Source of the DNA: Nicotiana tabacum
Taxonomy: Eukaryota; Streptophyta; Magnoliopsida; Solanales; Solanaceae
DNA: 64,000 nucleotides
Assembly: GCF_000715075.1 (NCBI RefSeq)
Contig: NC_134101.1
Location: forward strand, 149,705,084 to 149,769,083
Direction: 5' to 3'
The notes beneath the pieces are model-generated. The model worked only from the letters and a program-made list of their open reading frames with translations, had not been told where the DNA came from and made no database searches. Shown here piece after piece: positions 46,555 through 57,420 of this stretch. Position 1 is the stretch's first letter; each line of letters opens with the position of its first letter. A program made the position numbers and the translations under genes.

Positions 46555-48446
46555 TGTTTCTATGTACGCTAAAAGTTTTGTCTTCAGTTAATTGACGCAG
46601 ACTCGGGGATGAGATTATCTTGAAGTTAATGTATTTACGCTATTTATAACAAGCGATAATTAAGTGTCATGAAGGATAAAGGGTACACGAATTAAAGAAA
46701 GCTAGTTTTATTGAAAGTGGCCAATTTGGGATAAAATACAGGTCGAGCAATAATACCCTATAATTATGGACTAGTACCATAAAAGGTACCATATGACCGT
46801 GATAATATGATGTATAAAGTATATTAAAAATGAATATTATTTTAAGTAATTTGAGATAATTTCAAATTATACGGGTAATTGGTTAATTACCGGGTAACGG
46901 GACATTACCCAATTAACTAATAAGTGGATCAAAATTAATAAATTACATCCCCCCAAATGTGGCAAGAAGCCACAAATCTAGAAAATGACTAAGTAGTCAT
47001 ATAGTCCTAGGTGGCTATCTAGGAATTATTGGAATTTAATAAGTAAAAGGTCTTGTTCCATTCAATTGGACAAAACAGAACCAAAAACGTCAAAATCCTA
47101 AAGCAAGAGACGTACTTCATTTTTCCTATTTCAAAGGCTTCAAGGAGCAGAAGCTTAATTCGTTCCAAAAACTTTAAAGAACAGAAACTTGATTCGTTCA
47201 ACACTTCAAGAACAGAAGCAAAATTCAATCCAATATTTGGGGTTCTAAATTCAATCACGAAGGTTTCCAGCGAAAATTGTTAGAATCATAGCAACGTAAA
47301 ATTTTGTGGTTACAAAAGAGTACGGTGCAATCTTCAAGAATATTATATAGTGTTTTCCCTACTCCAGGTATGTTAAGGCCATCCCTTCTTTCTTTTTGGC
47401 ATGGTCCAAGTTATACAGAAGAAACGAGCAAATGCACAGTTTTCATAAATGACTCTATTCATAGAAATACTAGGAATCTCTATGTTCTTGATTCCCCGTG
47501 TGACATATTATTATATCTTCTGTTCATGGGTCTCAGAATAATACGCAGTTGAAAAAGTTTATCAAGAAGGAATATTGAGATTATTACATATTTTTCATAC
47601 TTTCCACTCATTTATACATGTACATTGACCCATAACCAGATGGTGTTACATACTCATATTAATATATATATATATATGAGAAAAAGGTTACGGCATTATA
47701 TACGCACCACCATCTGATCAGTTGGTATATGTTGATGATGTTGCCCACAATGTCCGAGATGATATGATGAGATGCCCTCAGTGGCTTGATGATGTTATGT
47801 ACACCTATACCCATGCATGAAACGACATTTATATACACGTGCATAATAGTATTAATGTTTTAGAATTTACAAAGTTATTCAGATTTATAGATGGATTTCT
47901 TTATTCCATGTTTCATCTATCCCTTTTACGTACATATTTTGATGCCTTACATACTCAGTACATTTTTTTACTGACGCACTATTTCACGGGGCCTACGTTT
48001 CATGTCCGCAGGTGCAGGTAGGCAAGCTGACGGTCCCCTTCTTAGGATCCTTGATCAGCAAAAGTTGGCGTGCTCCACTTGATCCGGAGCTGCTTTTGAT
48101 TTTGGTATGATATGTTTGTATATATATAAGTATGACGTGGATCAGTCCCGTCTTTGTACAGTTATATTCCTATTAGAGGTTTGGAGACAGTATGTCTAGT
48201 TAGATAGTATGTGGCATTGCCGACTTCTAGTTTTGAGGTACATAGTTGTCTATAGTAGCCTTGCCGGCTCGCCCTACGTATGTTAAACGTATATATACAT
48301 ATGCCTTTTTGGGCAGGTTTCCCTCATGTATATTATTCTCATAATTTAGCAGATGTTATTTAGGTTTATATCTTAGATGCATGTTTAGGGGTGTTTGATA
48401 GGTAAGACTCGGGCACCCGTCGCGACCATCGGTTTGGGTTGTGACA
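46555..48446 (+). repeat. Element D 3' LTR (about 1.89 kb)
   Basis: The start TGTTTCTATGTACGCTAAAAG aligns with the 5' stub after a small gap; the end is CGACCATCGGTTTGGGTTGTGACA. The start position is approximate, as the first ~15 bases differ from the 5' end. It contains (TA)n near 47660 and ATATATATAAG near 48120. Confidence 0.8.
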
Positions 48447-48451
48447 GCACG

Positions 48452-48738
48452 TGGATGACATCATCATCAAATCCAGAAGAAGCACAGATAATATAGCATT
48501 TAAGGAAATTCTTTAATCGGCTTCGAAGTTACAATCTGAAATAAAATCCTGCAAAGTGTGCCTTCAGAGTCCCTACTGGAAAATTGCTAGGCTTCATCGT
48601 CTGTCACCGGGGGATTGAATTGGACCCTTCAAAGGTCAAATACATACAAGATTTTCCACCCCTGAAGAGCAAGAAATATGTGATGATCTTCTTGGGACGT
48701 CTCAATTACATCAGTTGATTCATAGCATAGTCGACCGT
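48452..48738 (+). pseudogene. Element B reverse transcriptase, continuation after element D
   Basis: Resumes with the aspartates of the YxDD box and IIIKSRRSTDN, then FNRLRSYNLK-like text with breaks, AKCAFRVPTGKLLGFIV near 48557 and LDPSKVKYIQDFPPLKSKK near 48620, ending at GRLNYIS near 48695. Stops near 48514, 48535 and 48716. It ends at 48738, where the LTR of element C begins, so the RNase H and integrase of B are displaced out of the window. Confidence 0.85.
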
Positions 48739-51700
48739 TGTCGCACCCCCTTTTTCCTCCGCTGGGAGAAGTTCGAGTTTCGATATTCATGGGGGTGTAA
48801 TGACTCATTTCCTTTTGGGAATAGGGTATTTGAAGAGTCGCCACCTAACGGATTATGGTGCATTAGGGCACCTAGAGTGATTAACTCTTCGGTTGATTTG
48901 CATTACCAGAGATCAGGGTAAGGGCTCGAAGTAACCTCGAGGGGAAGGTGTTAAGCACCCCTCTTGGTCCCGACCGAACTTATATTTACAAATTAGTCCA
49001 TATATATAGTTGAATCAAATAAGTTGCTAGTAAGGCATATTGGATAGTTCAAGTAGTAAGATGAAGGTTTGAACAAATTGTAAAAGATGAAAGTTTAAAA
49101 TAAAGAGAGGATTTGGTAAAGAGGGGTCCTAGGTTGTTTGTCCTATAGGATCACCCCACGCAATGTCCAGTAAACACTCCTCGATGAGGAGCTACATGTG
49201 ACATTAATGCGTAGTCATCATATCCCATGTCTACCATTCCCATCCCCTTATTGGTCATGCAAAGCGAGTGTTTGGTCAGTGATTCCTATTGTGTGCTGCT
49301 ACCCGTCCCTTCTTAATAGTCTTGTAGGGTGTTAGGACCTCTACCTATAAGTGGTTCTAGACGTACCCATAAGGTTTTAAAAGGCAAAAATTCTAGGGCG
49401 ACAGTCAAAACATTTAGGACTTTCACATAATGGAAGCAATTAAAAGGCTCACAGTTTCGTCCTCAAACAAACATACAAGCAGCACGACTCAAACACAATT
49501 AAGGTCTTTATTGATTAAAGTCCTAAAGCAAGATCTCTAAGTGAATATGCAGAAATGGACCAAACTTATACCCAGAAGTTATAACCTAGTAGCTGCCTAA
49601 GGATTCCCTTGTTTTAAAGCTTATTAGAATCAGAAACATTAAACGACGGAAACAACTTCAGGAATATGCAGATTTTGAAAATGCCCTAAGGCTTGCCTAT
49701 ATGCAGTATACTGTGTTTATATTAATGTAGAAACAAACATGTTATCAAAACAGACTCCTTTAATACCTATAAGCATGGTATCTAATGCAATTTTGAAAGG
49801 ACTTGATTCAGGAAATGCCATCACTTAATAAGACCAACTTTAGAAATGAACTAGGCGTAATAAGATTGATTTATTAGGCTAAATTGAATTTCCAGATAGA
49901 ATTGCGAGTATAGATCCCTATAGACATGATATCTATGTGTGTTACTACTTTTAGCAATGTACAAAGAAAGCTGATTAAAACTGAATCAGAGTCGAATCTT
50001 ATAAGTAAGGCATCTACTGATTTTAGACATGATTATTGGAACCTATGAACATGGTTTTTAACATGACAAAATGCAGAACCTTATGAGCATGATTTCTACT
50101 TGATGCAAACGACACTGGAAGTGAAACCTTATAGGCATGATTTCTATTTGATGCAAACGAAACTGGAAGTAAAACCTTATAGGCATGATTTCTATTTGAT
50201 GCAAATGAAATTAGAAGTGAAATCCTATAGGCACGATTTCTATTTGATGCAAATGAAATTAGAAGTGAAATCCTATAGGCACGATTTCTATTATGCAAAA
50301 GCAATCAGATTCAAAAGAGCAAACCTATGAGCATGTTTTCTACATACACAAGCAGTCAAATTTCAATAACAAGGTCCTAAGAGCAGGATCTCTACCCATA
50401 TTACCCCATAAAGTATACATCTACCCACCCTTTTACTAAATACCCCCAAATATCTATTTACAAATTATTACAAGCCAATGAATGAATTACATAAATGAAA
50501 TAGAAAACCCAAGAAGCTATTTTATAGGGAGCCTGCAATTAGGCCCAAGTTTCCCAAAGCCTCCAATGGTCTCATAAGCCTCAATTCCATAGATAAATCA
50601 GAGTCTAGGTGCATCAAAGTTCCCTAAGGGTCTCAAGGACCCCTGGCAATTCTTACACATAGACTTAGCAATCAAGCATTGAACTAGTGTAGTGTAAAAC
50701 GACCAGCCTCAGTATGCCAGAGTTCAGAGAGCTATCAAGAGGATACCAAGGCAGTACACATACTAGAGGGGGCATAACTTATTGACTAAGAGTAAAGTGG
50801 AAGTGTAGGACACAAGTTGAAAAGGGTTATTAAAGACTGTATTGGAAAGTCTGTTTTGAAAACACTTAGTAAAGCAACAGTGATTGCTTGAAAAGAGGTT
50901 GGAGTAGTAAACAAGCTTAAAATACCTTAAGAAATGATCACACACAGCTAGTTTTCAAAATTCAATAGTCACACAGCGGTCAAGGGGTTTGGGGATACAT
51001 AAACATTTGGCTGCAAAACCCAGCAAGGATCCTAAGACTGGTTTGGACATGATCAGAGATAGCTGACACTCGCATAATCACAATCTAGTCAAGAAAAATA
51101 CAAACAAATAGAAGGGGTGATAAAGAACCAAAGAGCACAGAATGAATAGCCTTGGCTTGTAGCCGGCTAATAGTAGCAAATAGCACAAAAGAGGGAGAGC
51201 AGAGATTTTTCAGTAAGAGAGTTAGTTTTGAAAACCAAGTGTTCGTGTCCTGTGTTTGTGAAAGACTTAGAGTATTTATAGTTGAAAGTAGGTAGTAAAA
51301 TAAGGTAAGAATTATAGTAGTATGATAATTGAAGAACTCAGAATCAATCACTTAGAGAATCAAGGGAGTACTCCCTTAAGTTAAGGGAATCAAATCAAAC
51401 GGGGAGATTTAGTATCATACAAGGCAAGAAGAAAAAATCAGTGCATGACTAAATAAGGAAGGAGTCAAGATTCAATAGTATAAAGTAGTCGATTAGGACC
51501 AAATTCATAAAGCCTTAATTAAGGACACAACTCAGTATAAATAAGTATCGTAGCAAATATAGTAAGGAAATTAGTCAGCTTAAACAGACAGGGTAAAACT
51601 TTTAGAGCTTTACAAGAAAATCTTTCAATCACCATCAATTAAGGAAATCAGAATCAATCAAGAGGGAGTCACGATTCTGTATTTCAACATATAAATAGAG

Positions 51701-53195
51701 AAGATCACACAAACGTAGCAAACAGGCCAGGTTAGCCATAGTAACAAAAAGAATCAAGAGATGTACAAACAAAATGAGCATAGTCATACAGAAGTGACAT
51801 AAGAAGGCTAGGAATTCAGTAAAACACATTCGAAGCATGGTGACCACGAGAGATCAACAAGAATCAAGTAAACAGGCTAACATACAGAATCAAGGCAAAG
51901 AGAATCATGCTGACAAACAAAACCAAAGCAAATAAAATCATGCTAACACACAGAACCAAAGCAAAGAAAATCTTAAAAATTAGGGCTTTTAACAAAGTCG
52001 AGTTATAAAGTAGTAGGAACATAAAATCGGTCAAAATAAGCAAGGAAAAAGGTTTAATCATAAAGAAATCGGTTAAAACAAGCGTAGAAGGAACTCCTAG
52101 AAACCCTAGTTTTCAAAGAAAGTAAAAACGGTTTAAAGTAGAGGATCTTTCAGAAGAAGCTCGAGAATAAGCAAATCATAGAAGGAAACAGGCTTCAAGC
52201 ATAAAAATAACACAGATCTGAGAGATTCAGAAGAGAGTTAGGGTTTCAAAAGAAACCCAAATAGAAATCAAGAGAACCTGTTGTAAACTTCACAAATCGT
52301 AACATATATGGTGTGATTTTGCCCAAAATCACACCAAAGAAGCCACGAACACGGAAGCAGAAACCCTAGGTCCAAATCGGCATGGTCCAGGACCCTTGAA
52401 GGTCTTAGAGATGATGAGCAAGGCGATGAGAGACCCATTGGAGGCTTGGGTTGAAAGGATGGTCGCTGGAGGTGACCAGAGAAGGAGGCGATTGACGGAG
52501 TCTAGGGTTAGGTTTGAGAGAGGAGAGAAGATGAGAGAATCTGAAGGCGGCGGGAATTTGGAAAATGAGTAAGGTTAGGGGTCGTTTGGAAATTAAAAAA
52601 GAAAGGAAGACCAAGATTTAAATGGCTTGGGTCGGGTAAGGATAATTAAGGCCTGGGTCGGGTTTAAAATAGAAAATTGGGTTGGAGATTGATCCAATTT
52701 GGGCCATAATTGAAAGTCAAATCTGGCTATTATTTAAATAGCCATATTTCCCTATAATAATTTATAAAAATAATAGGTAATTTCTGGAAAATAATTTAAG
52801 GTTCCAAAATGATTTAAAATACATAATTAACATTTTAAAAATATAGGTACCAATTTTACGGATATAAAATACAATTATACCTTAAAATGGGCTAACATTG
52901 CAATTATATGCAATTTAGCTTAAAAATACTAAATGTAATTGTAAAATACAAGAAAATTACATTAGCCATATTTTGGTATAAGTATAGACATCAAATAAAT
53001 GAATTATCAAAACAATAGTTTTGGAAATAATTGTTGAGGATTTTACGTATAAAAGGGGAGAAAATAAATCAATTTAAACCCTTAAAATTATGGAAAAATA
53101 ATAAAAACCTTGTGCATGCTTATATATGCATATATATACTATTTTGAAGGCATTTATGCATATTTAAAATATATAGGGAAAAATGAGTATCAACA
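48739..53195 (-). repeat. Element C 3' LTR (4457 bp)
   Basis: On -: TGTTGATACTCATTTTTCCC...GGGGGTGCGACA. The ends match the element B LTR, and shared inner text includes the CCTATAGG boxes and a 'TAGCCGGCT'/'AGCCAAGGC' region. It has no coding content. The AT-rich U3 lies at 52690-53195. Confidence 0.85.
50076..50309 (-). repeat. 48-bp tandem repeat in the element C LTR, about 4.8 copies
   Basis: Unit on +: CTTATAGGCATGATTTCTAT, then TTGATGCAAACGAAACTGGAAGTGAAAC in full. Being a multiple of three, it stays open on both strands (RAYRISLLISFAS on -), which mimics a repeat protein. The box CCTATAGGCATGATTTC links it to the repeats at 29460-29720 in element B. Confidence 0.85.
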
Positions 53196-53208
53196 ACTGC
53201 CCCTCTTT
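53196..53208 (-). promoter_or_regulatory. Element C polypurine tract
   Basis: On -: AAAGAGGGGCAGT directly before the LTR start TGTTGATACTC. Same tract as element A. Confidence 0.8.
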
Positions 53209-53285
53209 ATCCGGGATGGATGAAATAATTTTTGAGTTAAGAAATGATGGCCAATTTTGACCAGATGAGATGTTTCAAAAGGCGG

Positions 53286-53360
53286 AGGCCGAACTCCGGT
53301 TTTCGAGTTGCCTACATATCCCTGGTTTTATACGAATCAGTCCATTTGTAGTTTTGGACT
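53286..53360 (-). repeat. Conserved module copy 6 (minus strand)
   Basis: On -: AAACTACAAATGGACTGATT, then AGGGATATGTAGGCAACTCG, then GGAGTTCGGCCTCC. About 90 bp before the 3' LTR. Confidence 0.7.
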
Positions 53361-53864
53361 CACCTACGGATTATGCCGATGAAATTATTTAAGACGGACA
53401 CGAGATGTGGAAGCGGCTATGATGCGTGGTTATGGCTCGGGACGGTTGGAGGGAACTGGAGCGAGATTGCTCCTGCTAGGATAGCGGTTGTTTGCTGGTT
53501 ACCTACAGATAAAAGATGCTACAAATGTATTTGCGAAAACTTAAACATGATGCAAATTCCATTTGGACCATGAATGTTGTCTTCGGACGGTTAAAGATGA
53601 CTTCCTTAGACCATGACGTCCTGGGTCATGAATTGTTTAATCAGGGATTCGCAGGCCATGAAATGATATTCTCGGGCCATGAAAATGGTGCCTCCGAACC
53701 ATGACTCCTTTGAATAATGATATGCAAATTTGAGAGATCATCAGGCCATGGCATGGTGTCTTCCGGCTATGAGGATGGTGCCTTTAGACTATGACGCTTT
53801 TGGATAGATTGGCGATGTTTTAGCCCATGATATACAATAATATTATGTTTAATCAAGACAAGGC
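53361..53864 (-). other. Element C 3' UTR, irregular 'GGCCATGA' repeats
   Basis: On +: repeated (G/A)(G/A)CCATGA(A/C) with GGTG(C/T)CT in between, spaced about 25-35 bp (53560-53830). No gene is recognised. Confidence 0.5.
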
Positions 53865-54590
53865 TTAGTCTTGCGAAGTAGAGGACAAAGCTTAGCCCGA
53901 TTGAAAAGCAGGTAGTTAGTACTAGAAAATAGAGCAATATTAGTGTAAAGAGGGACAGTGTTTAGTCCCGTGCAAGTGGGGAATAAGGGATTAGCCTTAT
54001 GCAAGCGCGGAGGCAAGGATTAGCCTCATGCAAATATGGAGTCAAGGATTAGACTCATGCAGGTATGGAGGCAAGGATCAGCCTCATGCAAATATGAAGT
54101 CCGAGATTAGAGTCATGCAAAATTGGAGATAGAGCTTAGTCTCATGCAAAGAGAAGGCAGTGCTTAGCCTTATGCAAATATGGAGGTAGAGCTTAACCTC
54201 ATGCAAGATTCGGGACAGGGCTTAGTCTCGTGCAAATAGAAGGCAATGCTTAGCCTTATGCAGATATGGAGGCAGGGCTTAGCCTCATGCAAGATTCGGG
54301 ACAAGGCTTAGTCCCATGCAAAATGGAGGGCAATGCTTAGCCTTATGCAAAAATGGAGGAAGGTCTTAGCCTCATGCAAGATTCGGGACAAGGCTTAGTC
54401 CTATGCAAATGGAGTCAATGATTAGACTCATGCAAATGTGGAGTCAAGGCTTAGACTCATGCAAATATGGAGTCAAGGATTAGACTCATGCAAATATGGA
54501 GTCAAGGATTAAACTCATGCAAATATGGAGTCAGGGATTAGACTCATACAAATATGGAGTCAGAGATTAGGCTTATGCAAAGAGAAAATA
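53865..54590 (-). repeat. 29-bp tandem hairpin array in the element C 3' UTR, about 22 units
   Basis: Unit on +: GGAGTCAAGGATTAGACTCA followed by TGCAAATAT. Each unit has two 5-base arms separated by 8 bases. Arm pairs vary together: GAGTC/GACTC, GAGGC/GCCTC, GGGAC/GTCCC, AAGGC/GCCTT, GAGGT/ACCTC and, just before the array, AAGAC/GTCTT. Of 22 units counted by eye, 13 pair perfectly, 5 pair with G-T pairs, and 4 are imperfect. The loop (AAGGNTTA) and the linker ATGCAA are nearly constant. The array lies between module copies 5 and 6. Confidence 0.9.
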
Positions 54591-55202
54591 GCAGATAAGG
54601 GTAGAGTATATCTTAGCTAGGATAGGTTTAGCATCTAACGACCGGATGGATGGTGAATTTGCTTTGAGTATGAATTGCTATCGGCAAATGTGCCTTCGTT
54701 CAAAGAAAAATCGTAAGTTTATTAAGGGGAGGTTGGTTCTTGCTTTGTCTGCCGGCCTTGCTTTGCTCCGCTCTAGAAGCCCGCTTCGAGTTCCCTAGGT
54801 AGCACCTGACTGTTATGAAAAATAGAATTTTTGAAAAATATGCATTCATTGATAAAATATGATTGTTTTGGAAGCATATTGATATATCACGTAACTTTTG
54901 ATGAACTAGTGATTGTGACACATTTCAAAGGCATTGAAGCTCTCTTATGTTGGAATTTTGAGGGTCCTCCTCAAAATTCTGCCCCAGTTTGGTAGATGAT
55001 TTTTAACCGTTTGCGGATGGAGGACCTTGCTGAATCTTTTTCGGAAATTTGAGAATCCTTCTCAAAATTCTGCCTAGTTCTTGATTGATGACTGACTTCC
55101 TGGCATGTGATGGCGCTGGCTAGACTTGTTCTGGAATTTTGAGGACCCTCCTCAAAATTCTGCCCCAGTTTCTGATTTTGGGGAAAATGAAAATTTTATT
55201 AT
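54591..55202 (-). other. Element C 3' UTR between array and module 5
   Basis: Contains three copies of 'GGAATTTTGAG(G/A)(G/A)(T/C)CCTCCTCAAAATTCTGCC' near 54952, 55044 and 55130 (on +). Each is a strong inverted repeat (GAATTTTGAG...CTCAAAATTC), so these are further hairpins. No gene. Confidence 0.7.
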
Positions 55203-55272
55203 GATATGACCGAACCCATAAGGCTGACTACGTATCCCCTCTTAAATGGGAATCTGGTCAAGCGTAGTTCAA
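55203..55272 (-). repeat. Conserved module copy 5 (minus strand)
   Basis: On -: TGAACTACGCTTGACCAGAT, then GAGGGGATACGTAGTCAGCC, then GGGTTCGGTCATATC. Starts about 30 bp after the integrase stop. Confidence 0.8.
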
Positions 55273-55301
55273 TTATATCAAAAAGGAAAATGTGAAATAA
55301 T

Positions 55302-56540
55302 CTAAGCATAATATCTCTTAACTACGTCTGAATTGATTGGTTTTGGCCAGATCTCTCCATCCATCTCTGCAAGTATGAGTGCTCCTCCTGTTAGTACTCT
55401 GTGAACCATATACGGACTTTGCCAGTTGGGGGAGAATTTCCCTTTGGCTTCATCTTGGTGTGGGAAAATCTTCTTCAATACCTGTTGCCCTGGCGCAAAC
55501 TGTCTTGGTTTGACTCTTTTGTTGAAAGCTCTAGACATTCTGTTCTGATGAAGTTGGTCGTGACACACTACATTCATTCTTTTTCCATCGATAAGGGCTA
55601 ATTGTTCATAGCGACTCCTCTTCCATTCCATATCGCTGAGTTTAGCTTCTTATATGATTCTTAAAGAAGGAATCTCTACCTCGGCTAGGATGACAACCTC
55701 GGTGCCATAAACCAACATGTAGGTGGTTGCCCCGATTGATGTGTGAACTGTGGTGCGGTACCCTAATAGAGCAAAGGGTAACTTCTCATGCAATTTCTTG
55801 TGATTCTCTACCATTTTTCTTAGTATCTTCTTAATGTTCTTGTTGGCGGCTTCTATGGCTCCATTCATCTGAGGTTGGTAGGCGGTGGAATTCTTGTGCT
55901 TGATTTTGAAACTTTCACATATAGCTTTTATCAGGTCACTGTTGAGGTTGGCGGCATTGTCACTGATAATGGACTCATAAACTCCGAATCGGAAGACAAT
56001 ACGACCCTTGCAAAATCTGCGACGACACTCTTGGTTACAGCTTTGTAAGATGCAGCTTCTATCCATTTTGTGAAGTAGTCAATGGCTACCAGAATAAACC
56101 GGTGTCTGTTTGAAGCCGTGGGCTCAATCTGACCAATAACATACATTCCCCAGGTGGCGAATGGCCAAGGTAAGCTTGTTGTATTGGGCTCGTTTGGCGG
56201 CAATTTTATCATGTCGGCATGTACTTGACACTGAAAGCACTTGCGGACATACTGAATACAATCTATCTCCATGGTCATCCAGAAGTAACCTACCCTGAGT
56301 ATTTTCTTGGCCAGAATGAAGCCATTGATGTGCGGGCCACATGTCCCAACATGCACATCCTCAAGTAGCTTAGAAGCTTCCTTTGCTTCGACACACCTTA
56401 GCAAACCCAAATCCGGAGTTCATTTGTACAAGTTCCCTCTACTGTGGAAGAAATGATTTGACAACCTCCGGAGTGTGTGTTTCTGAATGTGATTTGCATG
56501 CTCCGGATATTCTCCTTTTGATAGGTACTCCTTAATGTCA
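55302..56540 (-). pseudogene. Element C integrase, first catalytic Asp replaced by Tyr
   Basis: HHCC domain near 56351-56225 (VHVGTCGPHINGFILAKKIL; CFQCQ). In the catalytic core the first Asp is Tyr (GMYVIG; codon 56143-56141 reads TAT). The second Asp is in SIISDNAANLNSD near 55980 and the Glu in NGAIEAANKNIKKILRKM near 55860. The C-terminal part, VLKKIFPHQDEAKGKFSPNW and GGALILAEMDGEIWPKPINS, ends KRYYA at 55305. Frameshifts near 55990 and a stop near 55640 split it into three open parts. It would insert the element cDNA; dead by frame and by the Asp loss. Confidence 0.88.
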
Positions 56541-56688
56541 TGGAACCAAGGCTTTCCATCTACTTCTTCCTCGACGTGAGCACAATATGCCGGCTATTAT
56601 GGATCCTCACCGGAATGGGGTCAATATATTTCTTATCTAGATGATGTGTCATTGATGACAAAGTGGGTAATGCGTCGGCGAACTCATT
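56541..56688 (-). pseudogene. RNase H to integrase connector of element C
   Basis: In-frame pieces such as the end of RNase H (NEFADALPTL-like, near 56690-56660) and a connector before the HHCC domain, with stops. Too decayed for a firm frame. Confidence 0.5.
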
Positions 56689-57420
56689 CTAAATTTTGGG
56701 CACATGTCGGAATTCTAATTTTGTGAACCTCCTTTTCAATTCCTGCACATGGTGCAGATATGGCAATATCTTTGAATTCTTGGTAGCCCATTCTCCTTGC
56801 ACTTGGTACACAAGCAAATCTGAATTGTGAATCACCAACAACTCTTGAATGTTCATGTCGACTGCCATATTGAGCCCTAGTATGCAGGCTTCATATTCCA
56901 CCATGTTGTTGGTGTAGGAAAATCTGAGTTTAGCAGATACCGAGTAATTCTGACCCGTTTCTAATACCAAGACTGCTACAATGCCTACTCCTTTGAAATT
57001 TGCGGCTCCGTCAAAGAACATCCTCCAACCGTCGTATGCTTCCGTAATGTCTTCTCCTACGAATGATACTTCTTCATCAGGAAAATACATTTTCAAGGGT
57101 TCGTATTCTCCTCCAACTAGATTTTTAGCAAGGTGATCTTCCAATGCTTGTCTCTTGACTGCCTTTTGAGTTATATAGACAATGTCGAACTCACTCAGTA
57201 GTATCTGCCATTTAGCCAACTTCCCAGTAGGCATGTGCTTCTGAAATATGTACTTCAGAGGATCCATCCTAGATATGAGGTATGTAGTGTAGGCATAGAA
57301 ATAATGCCTCAACTTCTGGGCTGTCCAGGTAAGGCACAGAAAGTGCGTTCGAGCAGAGAATACCGTGCTTTATAAGGTGTGAATTTCTTACTCAGGTAGT
57401 ATATGGCTTGCTCCTTTCTT
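56689..57420 (-). pseudogene. Element C RNase H region: degenerate domain plus second RNase H
   Basis: First part (57420-57130): KEQAIYYLSKKF and LRHYFYAYTTYLISRMDPLK, the family's degenerate first RNase H. Second part: MFFDGAANFKGVGIVAVLVL near 57020 (Asp), NNMVEYEACILGLNMAVDMN near 56910 (Glu) and IHNSDLLVYQVQGEW near 56830 (Asp), a complete-looking archaeal-type RNase H as known for the Tat lineage. Open over 207 codons (57312-56689). The usual Gly-Asp-Ser text reads His-Asn-Ser, but the catalytic Asp stays. It removes RNA from the hybrid during cDNA synthesis. Confidence 0.85.

Larger units (their letters stand above)
41987..48446 (+). mobile_element. Element D: Tekay/Del-type chromovirus nested in element B RT
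   Basis: Starts TGTTACATCTCG and ends GGGTTGTGACA, flanked by GTACG (41982-41986) and GCACG (48447-48451), a 5-bp target duplication with one mismatch. Order: 56-bp stub of the 5' LTR, gag, protease, RT, RNase H, integrase, chromodomain, 3' LTR. The primer site and most of the 5' LTR are deleted. The chromodomain at 46180-46310 places it among the chromoviruses. Confidence 0.9.

Noticed and set aside
50023..50330. Repeat protein (16-residue repeats) on either strand
   Set aside because: The 48-bp DNA repeat in a non-coding LTR is a multiple of three, which gives open frames on both strands by chance.
53865..54590. CRISPR-like or tRNA-like repeats
   Set aside because: Units of 29 bp without spacers and no cloverleaf; simple hairpin tandem repeats.
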